In this document: piece by piece, positions 1 to 8,376 of the stretch
Position numbering within the stretch: position 1 is the stretch's first letter
How the letters are laid out: each line of letters begins with the position of its first letter
NCBI GenBank assembly: GCA_017541325.1
Contig: JAFXZI010000010.1
Span: forward strand, 5,450-69,449
DNA length: 64,000 nucleotides
Source: Bacilli bacterium
GTDB lineage: Bacteria > Bacillota_I > Bacilli_A > RF39 > UBA660
Direction of reading: 5' to 3'
Made by a program: the position numbers and the translations under genes
Notes under the pieces: model-generated
What the model saw: only the letters and a program-made list of their open reading frames with translations
Database searches by the model: none
Told to the model about the DNA's origin: nothing

Positions 1-143
1 TATAAATCGTCTACTGCTATGTCGTCTCCTTTACCTATAGTTACTACTGCTTCTTTTCCATTTTCAAGTTTTGGTACTTTTCCACATCCTGTTACTAGTG
101 CAGGAATTATAAGTAATCCAACTAATATTTTCCAATTCTTCAT
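1..143 (-). CDS. Lipoprotein, probable PrsA-like foldase (N-terminal part, cut by window edge)
   Basis: The minus strand opens with ATG at 143 after a strong GGAGG site and reads 47 codons to the window edge. The protein starts MKNWKILVGLL, a signal peptide ending in the lipobox LVTGC, so it should be a lipid-anchored protein outside the membrane. The mature start, with GKEAVVTIGKGDDIAVDDLY, resembles the N-terminus of PrsA/SurA peptidyl-prolyl isomerases (typically a GKEAVVTI-type strand followed by a short helix). The catalytic domain lies outside the window. The neighbouring HIT gene supports the guess, because hit and prsA lie near each other in Bacillus. The lipoprotein call is firm; the PrsA identity is an inference. 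Confidence 0.65.
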   Translation of the reverse strand, partial: MKNWKILVGLLIIPALVTGCGKVPKLENGKEAVVTIGKGDDIAVDDL

Positions 144-204
144 ATTTTCCTCCTGTCTAATAAAATAATAACAAATTAGTTTTTAAAATACAATAATTTG
201 GACT

Positions 205-591
205 TTATTGCATTAATTTAAATACTTCTTCGGCACTTTTAACTCCGTGTTTATCTTTAGATAAATTCATTTCATCATCAACTGTTCTTGGAACAAGATG
301 CAAATGAAAATGTTTAATTGCTTGTCCATATCCATTATTTTGAATTAAAGTGCATCCATCAATATTTAGTTTTTCTGTTAATTGCTTTTTAATAATCTTA
401 GCAACTTTAAATACTTCTAATAGAGTATCTTGATCAATAGAATCTATATCTTGTGTATGTTCTTTTGGTAAAACTAAAGCATGACCACTACTAAATGGTT
501 CAATATCTAATATTACTTTTACTTTTTCATTTTCATACAAAGTATAACTAGGAATTTCTCCTTTTATTATTTTACAAAAAATACAATCCAT
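205..591 (-). CDS. hit: HIT family nucleotide hydrolase/transferase
   Basis: A 128-residue protein, normal length for the HIT (histidine triad) family, which binds nucleotides and hydrolyses or transfers AMP-type groups. The N-terminus MDCIFCKIIKGEIPS carries the usual CxFC pair. The HIT motif is seen near the C-terminus as HFHLHLVP, with its three alternating histidines. ATG at 591 follows GGAGGAG. It lies upstream of the PrsA-like lipoprotein gene on the same strand with a 61-base gap. The exact substrate cannot be told from sequence. Confidence 0.93.
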   Translation of the reverse strand: MDCIFCKIIKGEIPSYTLYENEKVKVILDIEPFSSGHALVLPKEHTQDIDSIDQDTLLEVFKVAKIIKKQLTEKLNIDGCTLIQNNGYGQAIKHFHLHLVPRTVDDEMNLSKDKHGVKSAEEVFKLMQ

Positions 592-630
592 ATTTTCTCC
601 TCCTATATAGAATTATATAAGTAAAAAATG

Positions 631-660
631 TTAACTTCAAGTATATTATTATGATATAAT
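631..660 (+). promoter_or_regulatory. Candidate promoter of the suf operon
   Basis: TATAAT at 655-660 is preceded by TTAACT at 631-636 with an 18-base spacer. It lies 28 bases before the sufC ATG. The -10 box is perfect and the -35 box is weak. Confidence 0.5.
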
Positions 661-687
661 ATTATGCAGGAAGAGACGGGTGTTAGT

Positions 688-1422
688 ATGCTTAAAATAG
701 ATAAATTAACTGCTAAAATTGGAGATAGAAAAATACTAGATAAATTTGATCTTGAAATACAAGACGGAGAAATTCATGCCATTATGGGACCTAATGGAAC
801 AGGTAAAAGTACTTTATCTAAAATTATTATGGGAAGTAATGATTATGATATAAAAAATGGTTCTATTATTTTTAATGGTGAAGATATAACGAATTTGGAA
901 GTAGATGAAAGAAGTAGAAAAGGCATTTTTTTATCAATGCAAAGTCCAATTAGTGTAGAAGGAGTTACTAATAGAGAGTTTTTACGTACAGCATTAAATG
1001 CTAGAAGTAATGAACCTTTAGGCTTATTTGATTTTATTAAAAAAACAGAACAAAATATAAAAGATTTAGATATAAAAAATGATATTTTAACTCAAAATAT
1101 TAATGATGGTAGTAGTGGAGGAGAAAGAAAAAAGAATGAAGTTCTTCAAATAAAAGTATTAGAGCCATCATTTATAATTCTTGATGAAATAGATAGCGGA
1201 CTTGATGTAGATAGCTTAAAAATAGTATGTGATAACTTAAATAAATATAAGGAAGAACATCCTAAAACATCTATTTTGATAATTACTCATTATTCTAGAC
1301 TTCTTGATTATATAAAACCAGATTTTGTACATAAAATGATGGATGGACGTATAGTTGAAACAGGAGATGTTTCTTTGGCATATGAAATAGATAAATCGGG
1401 TTATGGAGAAATAGATGCTTAA
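688..1422 (+). CDS. sufC: SufC, Fe-S cluster assembly ATPase
   Basis: A 244-residue ABC-type ATPase that drives SUF iron-sulfur cluster assembly together with SufB and SufD in the cytosol. Walker A is GPNGTGKST, the signature is SSGGERKKNE (the SufC-specific form), and Walker B is FIILDEIDSGLD. I start at the internal ATG at 688 (MLKIDKL), not at 664, because GGGTGTTAGT sits just before it and SufC proteins begin there. It is the first gene of the operon, and its last 8 bases overlap the next gene. Confidence 0.96.
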   Translation: MLKIDKLTAKIGDRKILDKFDLEIQDGEIHAIMGPNGTGKSTLSKIIMGSNDYDIKNGSIIFNGEDITNLEVDERSRKGIFLSMQSPISVEGVTNREFLRTALNARSNEPLGLFDFIKKTEQNIKDLDIKNDILTQNINDGSSGGERKKNEVLQIKVLEPSFIILDEIDSGLDVDSLKIVCDNLNKYKEEHPKTSILIITHYSRLLDYIKPDFVHKMMDGRIVETGDVSLAYEIDKSGYGEIDA

Positions 1423-2131
1423 ATTAAATGTTACAAGAGATGATAAATTAGATGACATTATTATTACAGAAGATACTTCAATTGAATTAAATTTAGTTAA
1501 TTGTAATAAAGATATAAATATTGATGTAATGGATAATATGTGTCTAGAAGTATTTGAATTAGATATTAATACTAAGAATAAGATTAATTATAATTTAAGA
1601 GAGAATAGTAGAGTAATTGTTAATAAATTAGCTAGAGATAATAGTGATATTACTACAGTTAAAATAGATGGAGAAAATGCAAGTTTAAAATATTATAGTA
1701 GTATTATGAATTATAAAAATAATGAATATACTTTTAAAACAATTCAAAGTAAAGATAATACTGAAAGTATAGTAGTAAATCATTGTATTAATTTTACTAA
1801 TAATACTTTTAAGTTTTTAGTAGATTCTAAAATTAATAAAAAAATGCATAATTGTTATTCTATGCAAGATAATAAAATTATAGATTTAGGTAATGGTCAT
1901 AATTATATAACTCCAAATTTACTTGTTGATAGTGAAGATATTGAGGCAGAACACTCTGCATATATTGGTAAGTTTAAAAAAGATGTGCTTTTTTACTTAA
2001 TGAGTAGAGGAATAAAAAAGGAAGATGCTGAAATGTTGCTTACAAAGGGATTTTTATTACATAATATGATACTTACTGGAGGAGAAGAGACAGATTTTAA
2101 TAGTTTTATAGATAACAATTATAATAATTAG
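1415..2131 (+). CDS. sufD: SufD-like Fe-S assembly protein, short form
   Basis: A 238-residue member of the SufB/SufD family. The C-terminus carries the family signature MSRGIKKEDAEMLLTKGFLL, and the middle has the beta-strand-rich pattern of the SufBD core. SufD usually has about 400-450 residues, so the N-terminal helical region and part of the beta core are missing. The start overlaps the sufC stop (ATGCTTAA), as in a translationally coupled pair, so the short form is not caused by a wrong start. SufD is the scaffold partner of SufB and SufC. Whether this short version still completes the complex is unknown. Confidence 0.82.
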   Translation: MLKLNVTRDDKLDDIIITEDTSIELNLVNCNKDINIDVMDNMCLEVFELDINTKNKINYNLRENSRVIVNKLARDNSDITTVKIDGENASLKYYSSIMNYKNNEYTFKTIQSKDNTESIVVNHCINFTNNTFKFLVDSKINKKMHNCYSMQDNKIIDLGNGHNYITPNLLVDSEDIEAEHSAYIGKFKKDVLFYLMSRGIKKEDAEMLLTKGFLLHNMILTGGEETDFNSFIDNNYNN

Positions 2132-2145
2132 AAAGATGGTGTTTT

Positions 2146-3342
2146 ATGAGATTAGAAGATTTTCCAATATTAAAAAATAATATTATATATTTTGATAATG
2201 GTGCAACAACTTTTAAACCACAAAAAGTAATAGATAAAATTAATGAATATTATAAAGAGTATACTTCTAATGCTCATAGAGGAGACTATGATTATAGTTT
2301 AAAAGTTGATACTGAATATGAGAATGTTAGAGTAAAAATTAAGGATTTTATCAATGCAAAACAAAAAGAGGAAATAGTTTTTACTAGTGGTACAACTCAT
2401 TCTTTAAATCAAGTTATATTTGGTTATTGTAGTAAGATTTTAAAAGAAGGAGACGAGGTGCTAATATCAAAAGCTGAACATGCATCTAATGTTCTTCCTT
2501 GGATGATTTTATCCGAAAAAATAGGATTTAATATTAAATATATTCCGTTAGATAGTAATTATGAAATAAATATAGAAGATGTTAAAAAAAGTATTACTGA
2601 TAAAACTAAAATAATATCTCTTGCACATGTATCTAATGTAATAGGAGATATTAGACCAATTAAAGAAATTGGATCTATTTGTAAAGAAAGAAACATTTTA
2701 TTTATTGTTGATGCAGCTCAAAGCATAGGTCATTTAAAAATAGATGTAGAAGATATGAACATAGATTTTCTAGCTGCTTCTGCCCATAAGATGTTAGGTC
2801 CTACTGGAACAGGATTCTTATATGGTAAAATGGATTATTTAAAAGAAACCGATCCACTTATGTATGGTGGAGGAATGAATTCATATTTTGAAAGTGATTT
2901 TACTTATGAACTTAAAAATGTTCCGTTAAAATTTGAAGCAGGAACACAAAATATTGCTGGTGTACTTGGAATGGGTGCAGCGATAGATTATTTAAAAGAA
3001 ATAGGATTAGATAAAATACATGAATATGAATATGAGTTAAAAAAATATGCTGTTTCAAAATTAAAAGAAGTACCTAATATTATTATTTATAATGAAAAAA
3101 GTAAGAGTGGATGCTTAACTTTTAATATTGATAAAGTATTTAGCCAAGATACTGCAGTATTTTTAAATAATTATAATATTTGTGTTAGAAGCGGTAATCA
3201 TTGTGCTAAAATTCTAAAAGATGAAATTGGTGCTACAAATACTTGTAGAGCAATATTTTACTTATATAATACTAAAGAAGAAATAGATAAATTTGTAGAA
3301 GTATTAAAAATGCAAGATAAAATTTATGATAATATAGTGTAG
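2146..3342 (+). CDS. sufS: SufS cysteine desulfurase
   Basis: A 398-residue class V aminotransferase-fold enzyme that takes sulfur from cysteine and passes it on for Fe-S cluster building. The PLP-binding lysine is K215 in SAHKMLGPTGTG. The sulfur-carrying cysteine is C353 in RSGNHCAK, the RxGxHCA pattern of SufS enzymes. Length matches the family. It follows sufD after 14 bases and precedes its usual partner sufU. Confidence 0.97.
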   Translation: MRLEDFPILKNNIIYFDNGATTFKPQKVIDKINEYYKEYTSNAHRGDYDYSLKVDTEYENVRVKIKDFINAKQKEEIVFTSGTTHSLNQVIFGYCSKILKEGDEVLISKAEHASNVLPWMILSEKIGFNIKYIPLDSNYEINIEDVKKSITDKTKIISLAHVSNVIGDIRPIKEIGSICKERNILFIVDAAQSIGHLKIDVEDMNIDFLAASAHKMLGPTGTGFLYGKMDYLKETDPLMYGGGMNSYFESDFTYELKNVPLKFEAGTQNIAGVLGMGAAIDYLKEIGLDKIHEYEYELKKYAVSKLKEVPNIIIYNEKSKSGCLTFNIDKVFSQDTAVFLNNYNICVRSGNHCAKILKDEIGATNTCRAIFYLYNTKEEIDKFVEVLKMQDKIYDNIV

Positions 3343-3350
3343 GTGATAAT

Positions 3351-3773
3351 ATGGATGATAAGTTAAAAAGGGATATTATATTAGAACACTATCAAAATCC
3401 AATTAACCGTGGTTTTATTGATAATAATAATTATATTAAGGTAAATAGTCGTAACGAATCATGTGTTGATAATATTACAGTAGCGCTTTTACTTGACAAA
3501 GATGTTATAATAGATGCTAGATTTGAAGGTGAAGCATGCGCAATTTGTACATCAGCTACATCGGTTATGATAAAAACACTTATAGGAAAAACGGTTGAAG
3601 AAGCAAGAGAGATTATAAAAAACTTTAATAACATGATAAATGAAGAAGAATATGATAGTAGTATCTTAGAAGAATTAAATGTATATGATACTGTATATCG
3701 TCAACCAAATAGAAAAAATTGTGCACTACTTCCTTTCAAAGCTGTTAAAGACATTTTGGGGGAAAGAGAGTAG
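3351..3773 (+). CDS. sufU: SufU zinc-dependent sulfurtransferase / scaffold-like protein
   Basis: A 140-residue SufU-type protein. The expected metal-site residues are present: cysteine and aspartate in SCVDNI, cysteine in GEACAIC, and cysteine in RKNCALLPFKAV. In Gram-positive bacteria SufU accepts the persulfide from SufS. The start ATG at 3351 has the GGTGATAAT ribosome site common in this window and lies 8 bases after sufS. Confidence 0.95.
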   Translation: MDDKLKRDIILEHYQNPINRGFIDNNNYIKVNSRNESCVDNITVALLLDKDVIIDARFEGEACAICTSATSVMIKTLIGKTVEEAREIIKNFNNMINEEEYDSSILEELNVYDTVYRQPNRKNCALLPFKAVKDILGERE

Positions 3774-3779
3774 ATTAAA

Positions 3780-4463
3780 ATGAAAAAAACATATCGCGCT
3801 GAAGATTTAAGATTAGTATATTTATTAAAAAGTGATTCAACATTTTTAGGATATGACATCGTCGAAGTAAGAGATTATAATAAAGATTGGTGTTATAGTG
3901 TATTTGATGAGACTAAACAATATCCTTATTCAGATAGGATGATAATTTCTGGAAGAGTTACTGCTGTTGAAACAACTCATGAAAAATTCAGTATGGATAG
4001 ATTAAAATCTGAAGATGGAATGGTTTCTTTTGATAATATTAGAGAGTTTGCGCTAGCAAATGGTACTAATCAATATGGGCAATTTTATTTAGTTAATTTT
4101 GATCAATATAGAAAATATTTTGATATTAGTAATTTAAGACTAGTATCTTTAATGAGAGATGACGCAGCTTTTATTGGATATGATATTGTTAGATTAGAAG
4201 AAGGACAAAAGATGTGTGTTAGCGCCTTTGATGAAAGTAAAAGATATCCATATGCTGAAGGCCTAGAAAAATTAGGATATATTACAGCGCTAAAAGCATC
4301 TCATTATAAATATGATTTAGATCATTTTACAATAAATGATAGAATTTCTAAAGAAGCGTTAGAAAGATTTGTTTTAAGTAGAAAAACAGATAAATATGGA
4401 AGATTTTATTTTCCTAATTATGAAGGAGCTAAAGTAAAGAAATATGGAACTAGTAGGTCTTAA
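3780..4463 (+). CDS. Unknown protein with two internal repeats, inside the suf operon
   Basis: A 227-residue soluble protein with no family I recognise. Residues 9-107 and 118-214 are clear copies of one domain: DLRLVYLLKSDSTFLGYDIV matches NLRLVSLMRDDAAFIGYDIV, then VFDETKQYPY matches AFDESKRYPY, and NQYGQFYLVNF matches DKYGRFYFPNY. There is no signal peptide or membrane segment. It starts 6 bases after sufU and overlaps sufB by 20 bases, so it is probably translated with the operon. A role in Fe-S assembly is suggested only by position. Confidence 0.85.
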   Translation: MKKTYRAEDLRLVYLLKSDSTFLGYDIVEVRDYNKDWCYSVFDETKQYPYSDRMIISGRVTAVETTHEKFSMDRLKSEDGMVSFDNIREFALANGTNQYGQFYLVNFDQYRKYFDISNLRLVSLMRDDAAFIGYDIVRLEEGQKMCVSAFDESKRYPYAEGLEKLGYITALKASHYKYDLDHFTINDRISKEALERFVLSRKTDKYGRFYFPNYEGAKVKKYGTSRS

Positions 4464-5754
4464 TAAAGAAAATATATTAAAGATTTCAGAAATTAAAGAA
4501 GAAGATAGTTGGGTAAAAGACTATCGTCTTCAAAGTTATAAAAATTTTTGTAATTTAGATATGCCTTCATTTGGACCAAAGTTTGATATAGACTTTGATA
4601 AAATTATTTATTATAAAAACGATGGAACGACAGGAATAAAAACTGATTGGGATAGTGTTAAGAATGATATTAAATGTGAATTACAATGTTTAGGGGTTCT
4701 TGAAAGTGAAAAGCATTTAGATGGTATGGGAGTTCAATATGAAAGTGAAGTAATATATCATAATATGCTTGATGAATTAAAAAATAAAAATGTAATATTT
4801 ACATCTATTGAAGAAGGAATAAAAAAATATCCTGATATTGTAAAGAAATACTTTGGAAAAATAGTTAGTAATAATGAAAATAAATTTGCCGCTTTAAACG
4901 GAAGTGTATTTAGTGGAGGAAGTTTAATATATATTCCACCTAATACGAAACTAGATCGACCTTTACAAAACTATTTTAGAATTAATTCTAAAGGTATGGG
5001 TCAATTTGAAAGAACTTTAATTATTGTTGATGATAATTCAGAACTTCATTATGTAGAAGGATGTACTGCTCCGACTTATACAGATTCATCACTTCATGCT
5101 GCAGTAGTTGAAATATATGTTGGTAAGAATAGTAAATGTCGTTATTCTACAGTTCAAAACTGGGCTCATAATGTACTTAATTTAGTTACTAAAAGAGCGT
5201 TAGTAGACGAAGGTGGAGTTATGGAATGGATTGATGGTAATATAGGTAGTCGTGTTACTATGAAGTATCCTTGTTGTGTATTAAAAGGAGATTATAGTAG
5301 TGGTACTTGTATTACTATTAGTGTCGCATCAAATGGGCAACAACAAGATAGTGGTGCTAGAATGATTCATTTAGGAAAATATACAAAAAGTAATATTATT
5401 TCTAAAAGTATAGCTCGTAATGGAGGAGATGCATCATATCGTGGTAAAGTAGATATTAAACCAGGAGCTTTATATAGTGAGGCTATGGTTAAATGTGATA
5501 CTTTAATTATGGATAAAGATTCTAAAAGTGATGCTTATCCTACCAATATAGTAGAAAATACCTCTAGTAGTTTAGAACATGAAGCAACTGTATCTAAAAT
5601 TAGTGAAGATAAATTATTCTATTTAATGAGTAGAGGAATTCCTAAAGAAAAAGCAATAGAATTAATACTATTAGGATTTATAGAAAGATTTAGAGAAGAA
5701 CTTCCTATGGAATATGCAGTTGAACTTAATCAATTATTAAAAAATAATTTATAG
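4444..5754 (+). CDS. sufB: SufB, Fe-S cluster scaffold
   Basis: A 436-residue SufB, slightly shorter than the usual 465-480. The N-terminus (NKENILKISEIKEEDSWV, then MPSFGP) matches the SufB start, and the C-terminus has MSRGIPKEKAIELILLGFIE. The central beta-helix region includes VEGCTAPTY and the NGQQQDSGARMIHLG segment typical of SufB. It forms the scaffold with SufC and SufD. It is last in the operon, unlike Bacillus only in having an extra gene before it. The start overlaps the preceding gene, and a terminator follows directly. Confidence 0.95.
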   Translation: MELVGLNKENILKISEIKEEDSWVKDYRLQSYKNFCNLDMPSFGPKFDIDFDKIIYYKNDGTTGIKTDWDSVKNDIKCELQCLGVLESEKHLDGMGVQYESEVIYHNMLDELKNKNVIFTSIEEGIKKYPDIVKKYFGKIVSNNENKFAALNGSVFSGGSLIYIPPNTKLDRPLQNYFRINSKGMGQFERTLIIVDDNSELHYVEGCTAPTYTDSSLHAAVVEIYVGKNSKCRYSTVQNWAHNVLNLVTKRALVDEGGVMEWIDGNIGSRVTMKYPCCVLKGDYSSGTCITISVASNGQQQDSGARMIHLGKYTKSNIISKSIARNGGDASYRGKVDIKPGALYSEAMVKCDTLIMDKDSKSDAYPTNIVENTSSSLEHEATVSKISEDKLFYLMSRGIPKEKAIELILLGFIERFREELPMEYAVELNQLLKNNL

Positions 5755-5772
5755 ACCATAAGGTCTTTTTTT
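5753..5772 (+). terminator. Terminator of the suf operon
   Basis: AGACC and GGTCT form a short stem with a four-base loop, followed by seven T. It begins at the sufB stop codon. Confidence 0.7.
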
Positions 5773-5799
5773 ATGATATTATTATAATAGGTGAATTAT

Positions 5800-6129
5800 A
5801 TGACAATGATATTTGCAATTATTGTTTTAGTAATAATGTATTTATCTATTACTGTAATAATAATAAAAGATAGTGATAAAAAACTATTTTGTTTAATACC
5901 TGGAGTTAATATATACTTGTTTTTAAAAATGCTTGGATTATCTAATTTGGATATGCTTGTTCTATTAGTTGGAATAATAATACCTTTTACTAGACCATTT
6001 ATGATACCTTTTGCATACATCTTAATATCATTTATGGTTCCTTATGCAATGGAAAAAGGTGCTATCTTTGGATTCTTATTTTTAATACTTCCTTTTATTT
6101 CATATCCAATTTTAGCTTTATATAGGTAG
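5800..6129 (+). CDS. Small membrane protein (DUF5684-like)
   Basis: A 109-residue protein with about four hydrophobic segments and little else. The segment KKLFCLIPGVNIYLFLKMLG resembles small membrane proteins in which an IPGYNIY motif precedes a kinase-like KxAG turn (DUF5684 type), but this is only a visual match. I start at ATG 5800, which follows AGGTGAATT, not at the GTG at 5791. It lies 8 bases before the transglutaminase-like gene, so the two are probably co-transcribed. Confidence 0.75.
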   Translation: MTMIFAIIVLVIMYLSITVIIIKDSDKKLFCLIPGVNIYLFLKMLGLSNLDMLVLLVGIIIPFTRPFMIPFAYILISFMVPYAMEKGAIFGFLFLILPFISYPILALYR

Positions 6130-6137
6130 GTGATAAT

Positions 6138-7034
6138 ATGAATTTTATGTTAAAACACAAAGTATTATCAATATTTATTATTGTACTTACTGCTTATATT
6201 TATTTTAATTTTACATCACCAACTTCTCCTAATCCAAAAGTAGATAAGAATAGTAAGTATTATGTAAATGATTTATATATGTCAAATAATACTGCGTATA
6301 AAAAATTAAGTAAAAATGAACAAAAAATGTATGATTTAATATTTGAATCTACAAAAAAATATAAACAAAAAATAAAAGTAGATTTAAATAAACAAGGATG
6401 TCGCGATATAAATGAATGTATAGATTATGCTAAAAAAGCGACTTCTGCTATATGGATTGATCATCCTGAATTATTACAATTTGGTTGGATTACATGGACT
6501 TATACAGAAACGGATTTAACTTTAAAAATTAATTATGCAGTTTCATCTGAAATAGAAACAGATATTGGAATAGCTTATATAAAACATCAGATAGAATCTA
6601 TTAAGAAAGCTACTAAAAATTTAGATGAAAGAGAAAAAATAATGTATGTATATGAGTGGATAGGACATCATGCAAAATATGATAAAGTATTTACTGGACT
6701 ATCTAAGAATCAGTCTGCATATAATGTTTTTGTAAAGAAAAATGCAGTATGTGCTGGTTTTGCAAAAGCTAGTCAAATAATCTTTCAAAATTTAGGAATA
6801 GAATCAGAATGTATAGAAGGAGATTCTGGTGGAGGAGCTCATATGTGGAATGTAGTTACTGTTGGTGGTAAAAACTATTATTATGATTCTACTTATGCGG
6901 CATCTATAAATAAAAATAGTAAATATTATTATTATGGATTATATCAATCTAATATGAATAAATATGGTTCTTATTTTCCAGAATGGTATGGAACAATTGA
7001 AAAAGATGAATTATTTGAAGTTGTAAAAGATTAA
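6138..7034 (+). CDS. Membrane-anchored transglutaminase-like protein
   Basis: A 298-residue protein with an N-terminal hydrophobic helix (about residues 9-26) and an exported-looking rest. The C-terminal half has the transglutaminase-like cysteine protease triad: C205 in NAVCAGFA, H235 in GGGAHMWN and D250 in YYYDSTYA. Proteins of this superfamily act as peptidases or cross-linkers outside the cell, but the substrate cannot be read here. The ribosome site is AGGTGATAAT. A terminator follows. Confidence 0.85.
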   Translation: MNFMLKHKVLSIFIIVLTAYIYFNFTSPTSPNPKVDKNSKYYVNDLYMSNNTAYKKLSKNEQKMYDLIFESTKKYKQKIKVDLNKQGCRDINECIDYAKKATSAIWIDHPELLQFGWITWTYTETDLTLKINYAVSSEIETDIGIAYIKHQIESIKKATKNLDEREKIMYVYEWIGHHAKYDKVFTGLSKNQSAYNVFVKKNAVCAGFAKASQIIFQNLGIESECIEGDSGGGAHMWNVVTVGGKNYYYDSTYAASINKNSKYYYYGLYQSNMNKYGSYFPEWYGTIEKDELFEVVKD

Positions 7035-7035
7035 T

Positions 7036-7066
7036 AAAAAAAGAACAAATGTTAGTTCTTTTTTAA
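7036..7066 (+). terminator. Terminator after the transglutaminase-like gene
   Basis: AAAAAGAAC pairs with GTTCTTTTT around an eight-base loop, followed by a T run. Confidence 0.75.
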
Positions 7067-7228
7067 TTTATATATATTTTATATATTAAATTGTTTTAGA
7101 AAAATAAAAATTATAAATCTATAAATGAATATATGTTTTTATAAAGATTAAAACATATAAAACTACTTTTTAGTCATTTGTTTACTTCTTTTTTTGATGA
7201 TAAAGTACATCGCGAAAGGAGGGAATAA

Positions 7229-7564
7229 ATGTTAAATCAAGTAGTTTTAGTTGGAAGACTAGTAAGAGATCCTGAACTAAATACAACAGATAGTAAGAAA
7301 TCAGTAACAACTGTAACTTTAGCAATCCCCAGAAGTTTTAAAAATGCAAATGGTGAATATGATACTGATTTTATAGACTGTATTCTTTGGGAAAATACTG
7401 CTAAAGCAACTGCAGAGTATTGTCATCAAGGAGATATAGTTGGAATTAAAGGAAGATTACAAAGTAGAGTATACGAAAAAGAAAAAGAGAAGAAATATGT
7501 TGTTGAAATAATAGCTGAAAAAATAACTTTCCTTACATCTAAAAAAGAAGATGAAAAAGAATAA
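7229..7564 (+). CDS. ssb: Single-stranded DNA-binding protein, short form
   Basis: A 111-residue SSB consisting of one OB fold. MLNQVVLVGRLVRDPEL is the classic start, and FIDCILWENTAKATAEYCHQGDIVGIKGRLQ covers the core strands. It stops soon after the fold with KKEDEKE and lacks the long flexible tail and the acidic DDDIPF-type tip that recruits partner proteins in housekeeping SSBs. That makes it closer to the short SsbB type. It has the strongest ribosome site of the area (AAAGGAGGG) and stands alone between intergenic gaps. Confidence 0.95.
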   Translation: MLNQVVLVGRLVRDPELNTTDSKKSVTTVTLAIPRSFKNANGEYDTDFIDCILWENTAKATAEYCHQGDIVGIKGRLQSRVYEKEKEKKYVVEIIAEKITFLTSKKEDEKE

Positions 7565-7641
7565 TAATTGTTTATATTTTTAATTATGTGGATTTTTTTT
7601 ATTAATTATGATACAATTCACTTGAATATGAGGAGGGCCTT

Positions 7642-8289
7642 ATGATAGATGAAAATAGAATAGTTGGTGAATTAAAAAAGCAACATACTAATTTGTTAGA
7701 TTTTATAGATAAATTAGAATTATCTCATGAAGTTAAAATGGAATTACTTGAAGGGCTTCAAAGTGAATTGAGTAAAAGAAGTTTAAAAGCAGCATATGAA
7801 TATGGTGTGAAAGTTGGAATCAATAATAAAGAAATAGCAACTCCAACAGCAACTCCTGATACACCAAGTTTTAGTGAAGCTGAGGAGTCAGTTATAAAAA
7901 AATATGTTGATTATTTTAAACAAAATGGTCTTGAAACTTCAATACCATCAGTTTCAGAATTGTCACCAAGAGATAAAGAACTAATTGAAGAAGCAACTAG
8001 AAGAGTAAATGAAGAGTATGCTGATACTTTTGCACAATATGTAAGTCCTGAAACAGATAATGTTGGAGAAGTTGATTCTAGTATTTTAAGTGATGCAGCA
8101 TCTTCTGAAGATAAACCTATTTTTACTGATGAAGAGGAAAACTTTATAAGCGTATATACTAATTATTTTAGAGAAAATGGTTTGGATGCGCCAATTCATT
8201 CTGTTACTAAATTACCAGAAAGAACTAAAGAATTAATTAATGAAGCAATGAATAGAGTAGCTAAAGAAAACGAAGGTCCACATAAATAA
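7642..8289 (+). CDS. Unknown soluble protein with two internal repeats
   Basis: A 215-residue charged protein, not recognised. Residues 75-124 and 158-207 repeat one helical unit: both contain a Y-x2-YF-x2-NGL segment, then a short S-V-x-L linker, then KELI-x-EA-x-RRVN or KELINEAMNRV. The N-terminal 60 residues form another helical block. The two repeats are joined by acidic, low-complexity linkers. No signal peptide is seen. The start follows GAGGAGGGCCTT. Function is unknown. Confidence 0.82.
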   Translation: MIDENRIVGELKKQHTNLLDFIDKLELSHEVKMELLEGLQSELSKRSLKAAYEYGVKVGINNKEIATPTATPDTPSFSEAEESVIKKYVDYFKQNGLETSIPSVSELSPRDKELIEEATRRVNEEYADTFAQYVSPETDNVGEVDSSILSDAASSEDKPIFTDEEENFISVYTNYFRENGLDAPIHSVTKLPERTKELINEAMNRVAKENEGPHK

Positions 8290-8346
8290 TTATATTTTAT
8301 TATGTAGAAACTGAATAATACCATCAAACCTATTTATGATAATATC

Positions 8347-8376
8347 AAAAAAGAACACAATGTGTTCTTTTTATTT
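8347..8376. terminator. Bidirectional terminator between convergent genes
   Basis: AAAAAGAACAC and GTGTTCTTTTT form a perfect stem with a three-base loop, with A and T runs on both sides. It serves the + gene ending at 8289 and the - gene ending at 8371. Confidence 0.8.

Noticed and set aside
7067-7228. Small gene or tRNA in the gap before ssb
   Set aside because: No cloverleaf and no start with a ribosome site is seen. The gap holds A/T-rich DNA, one inverted repeat and the ssb leader.
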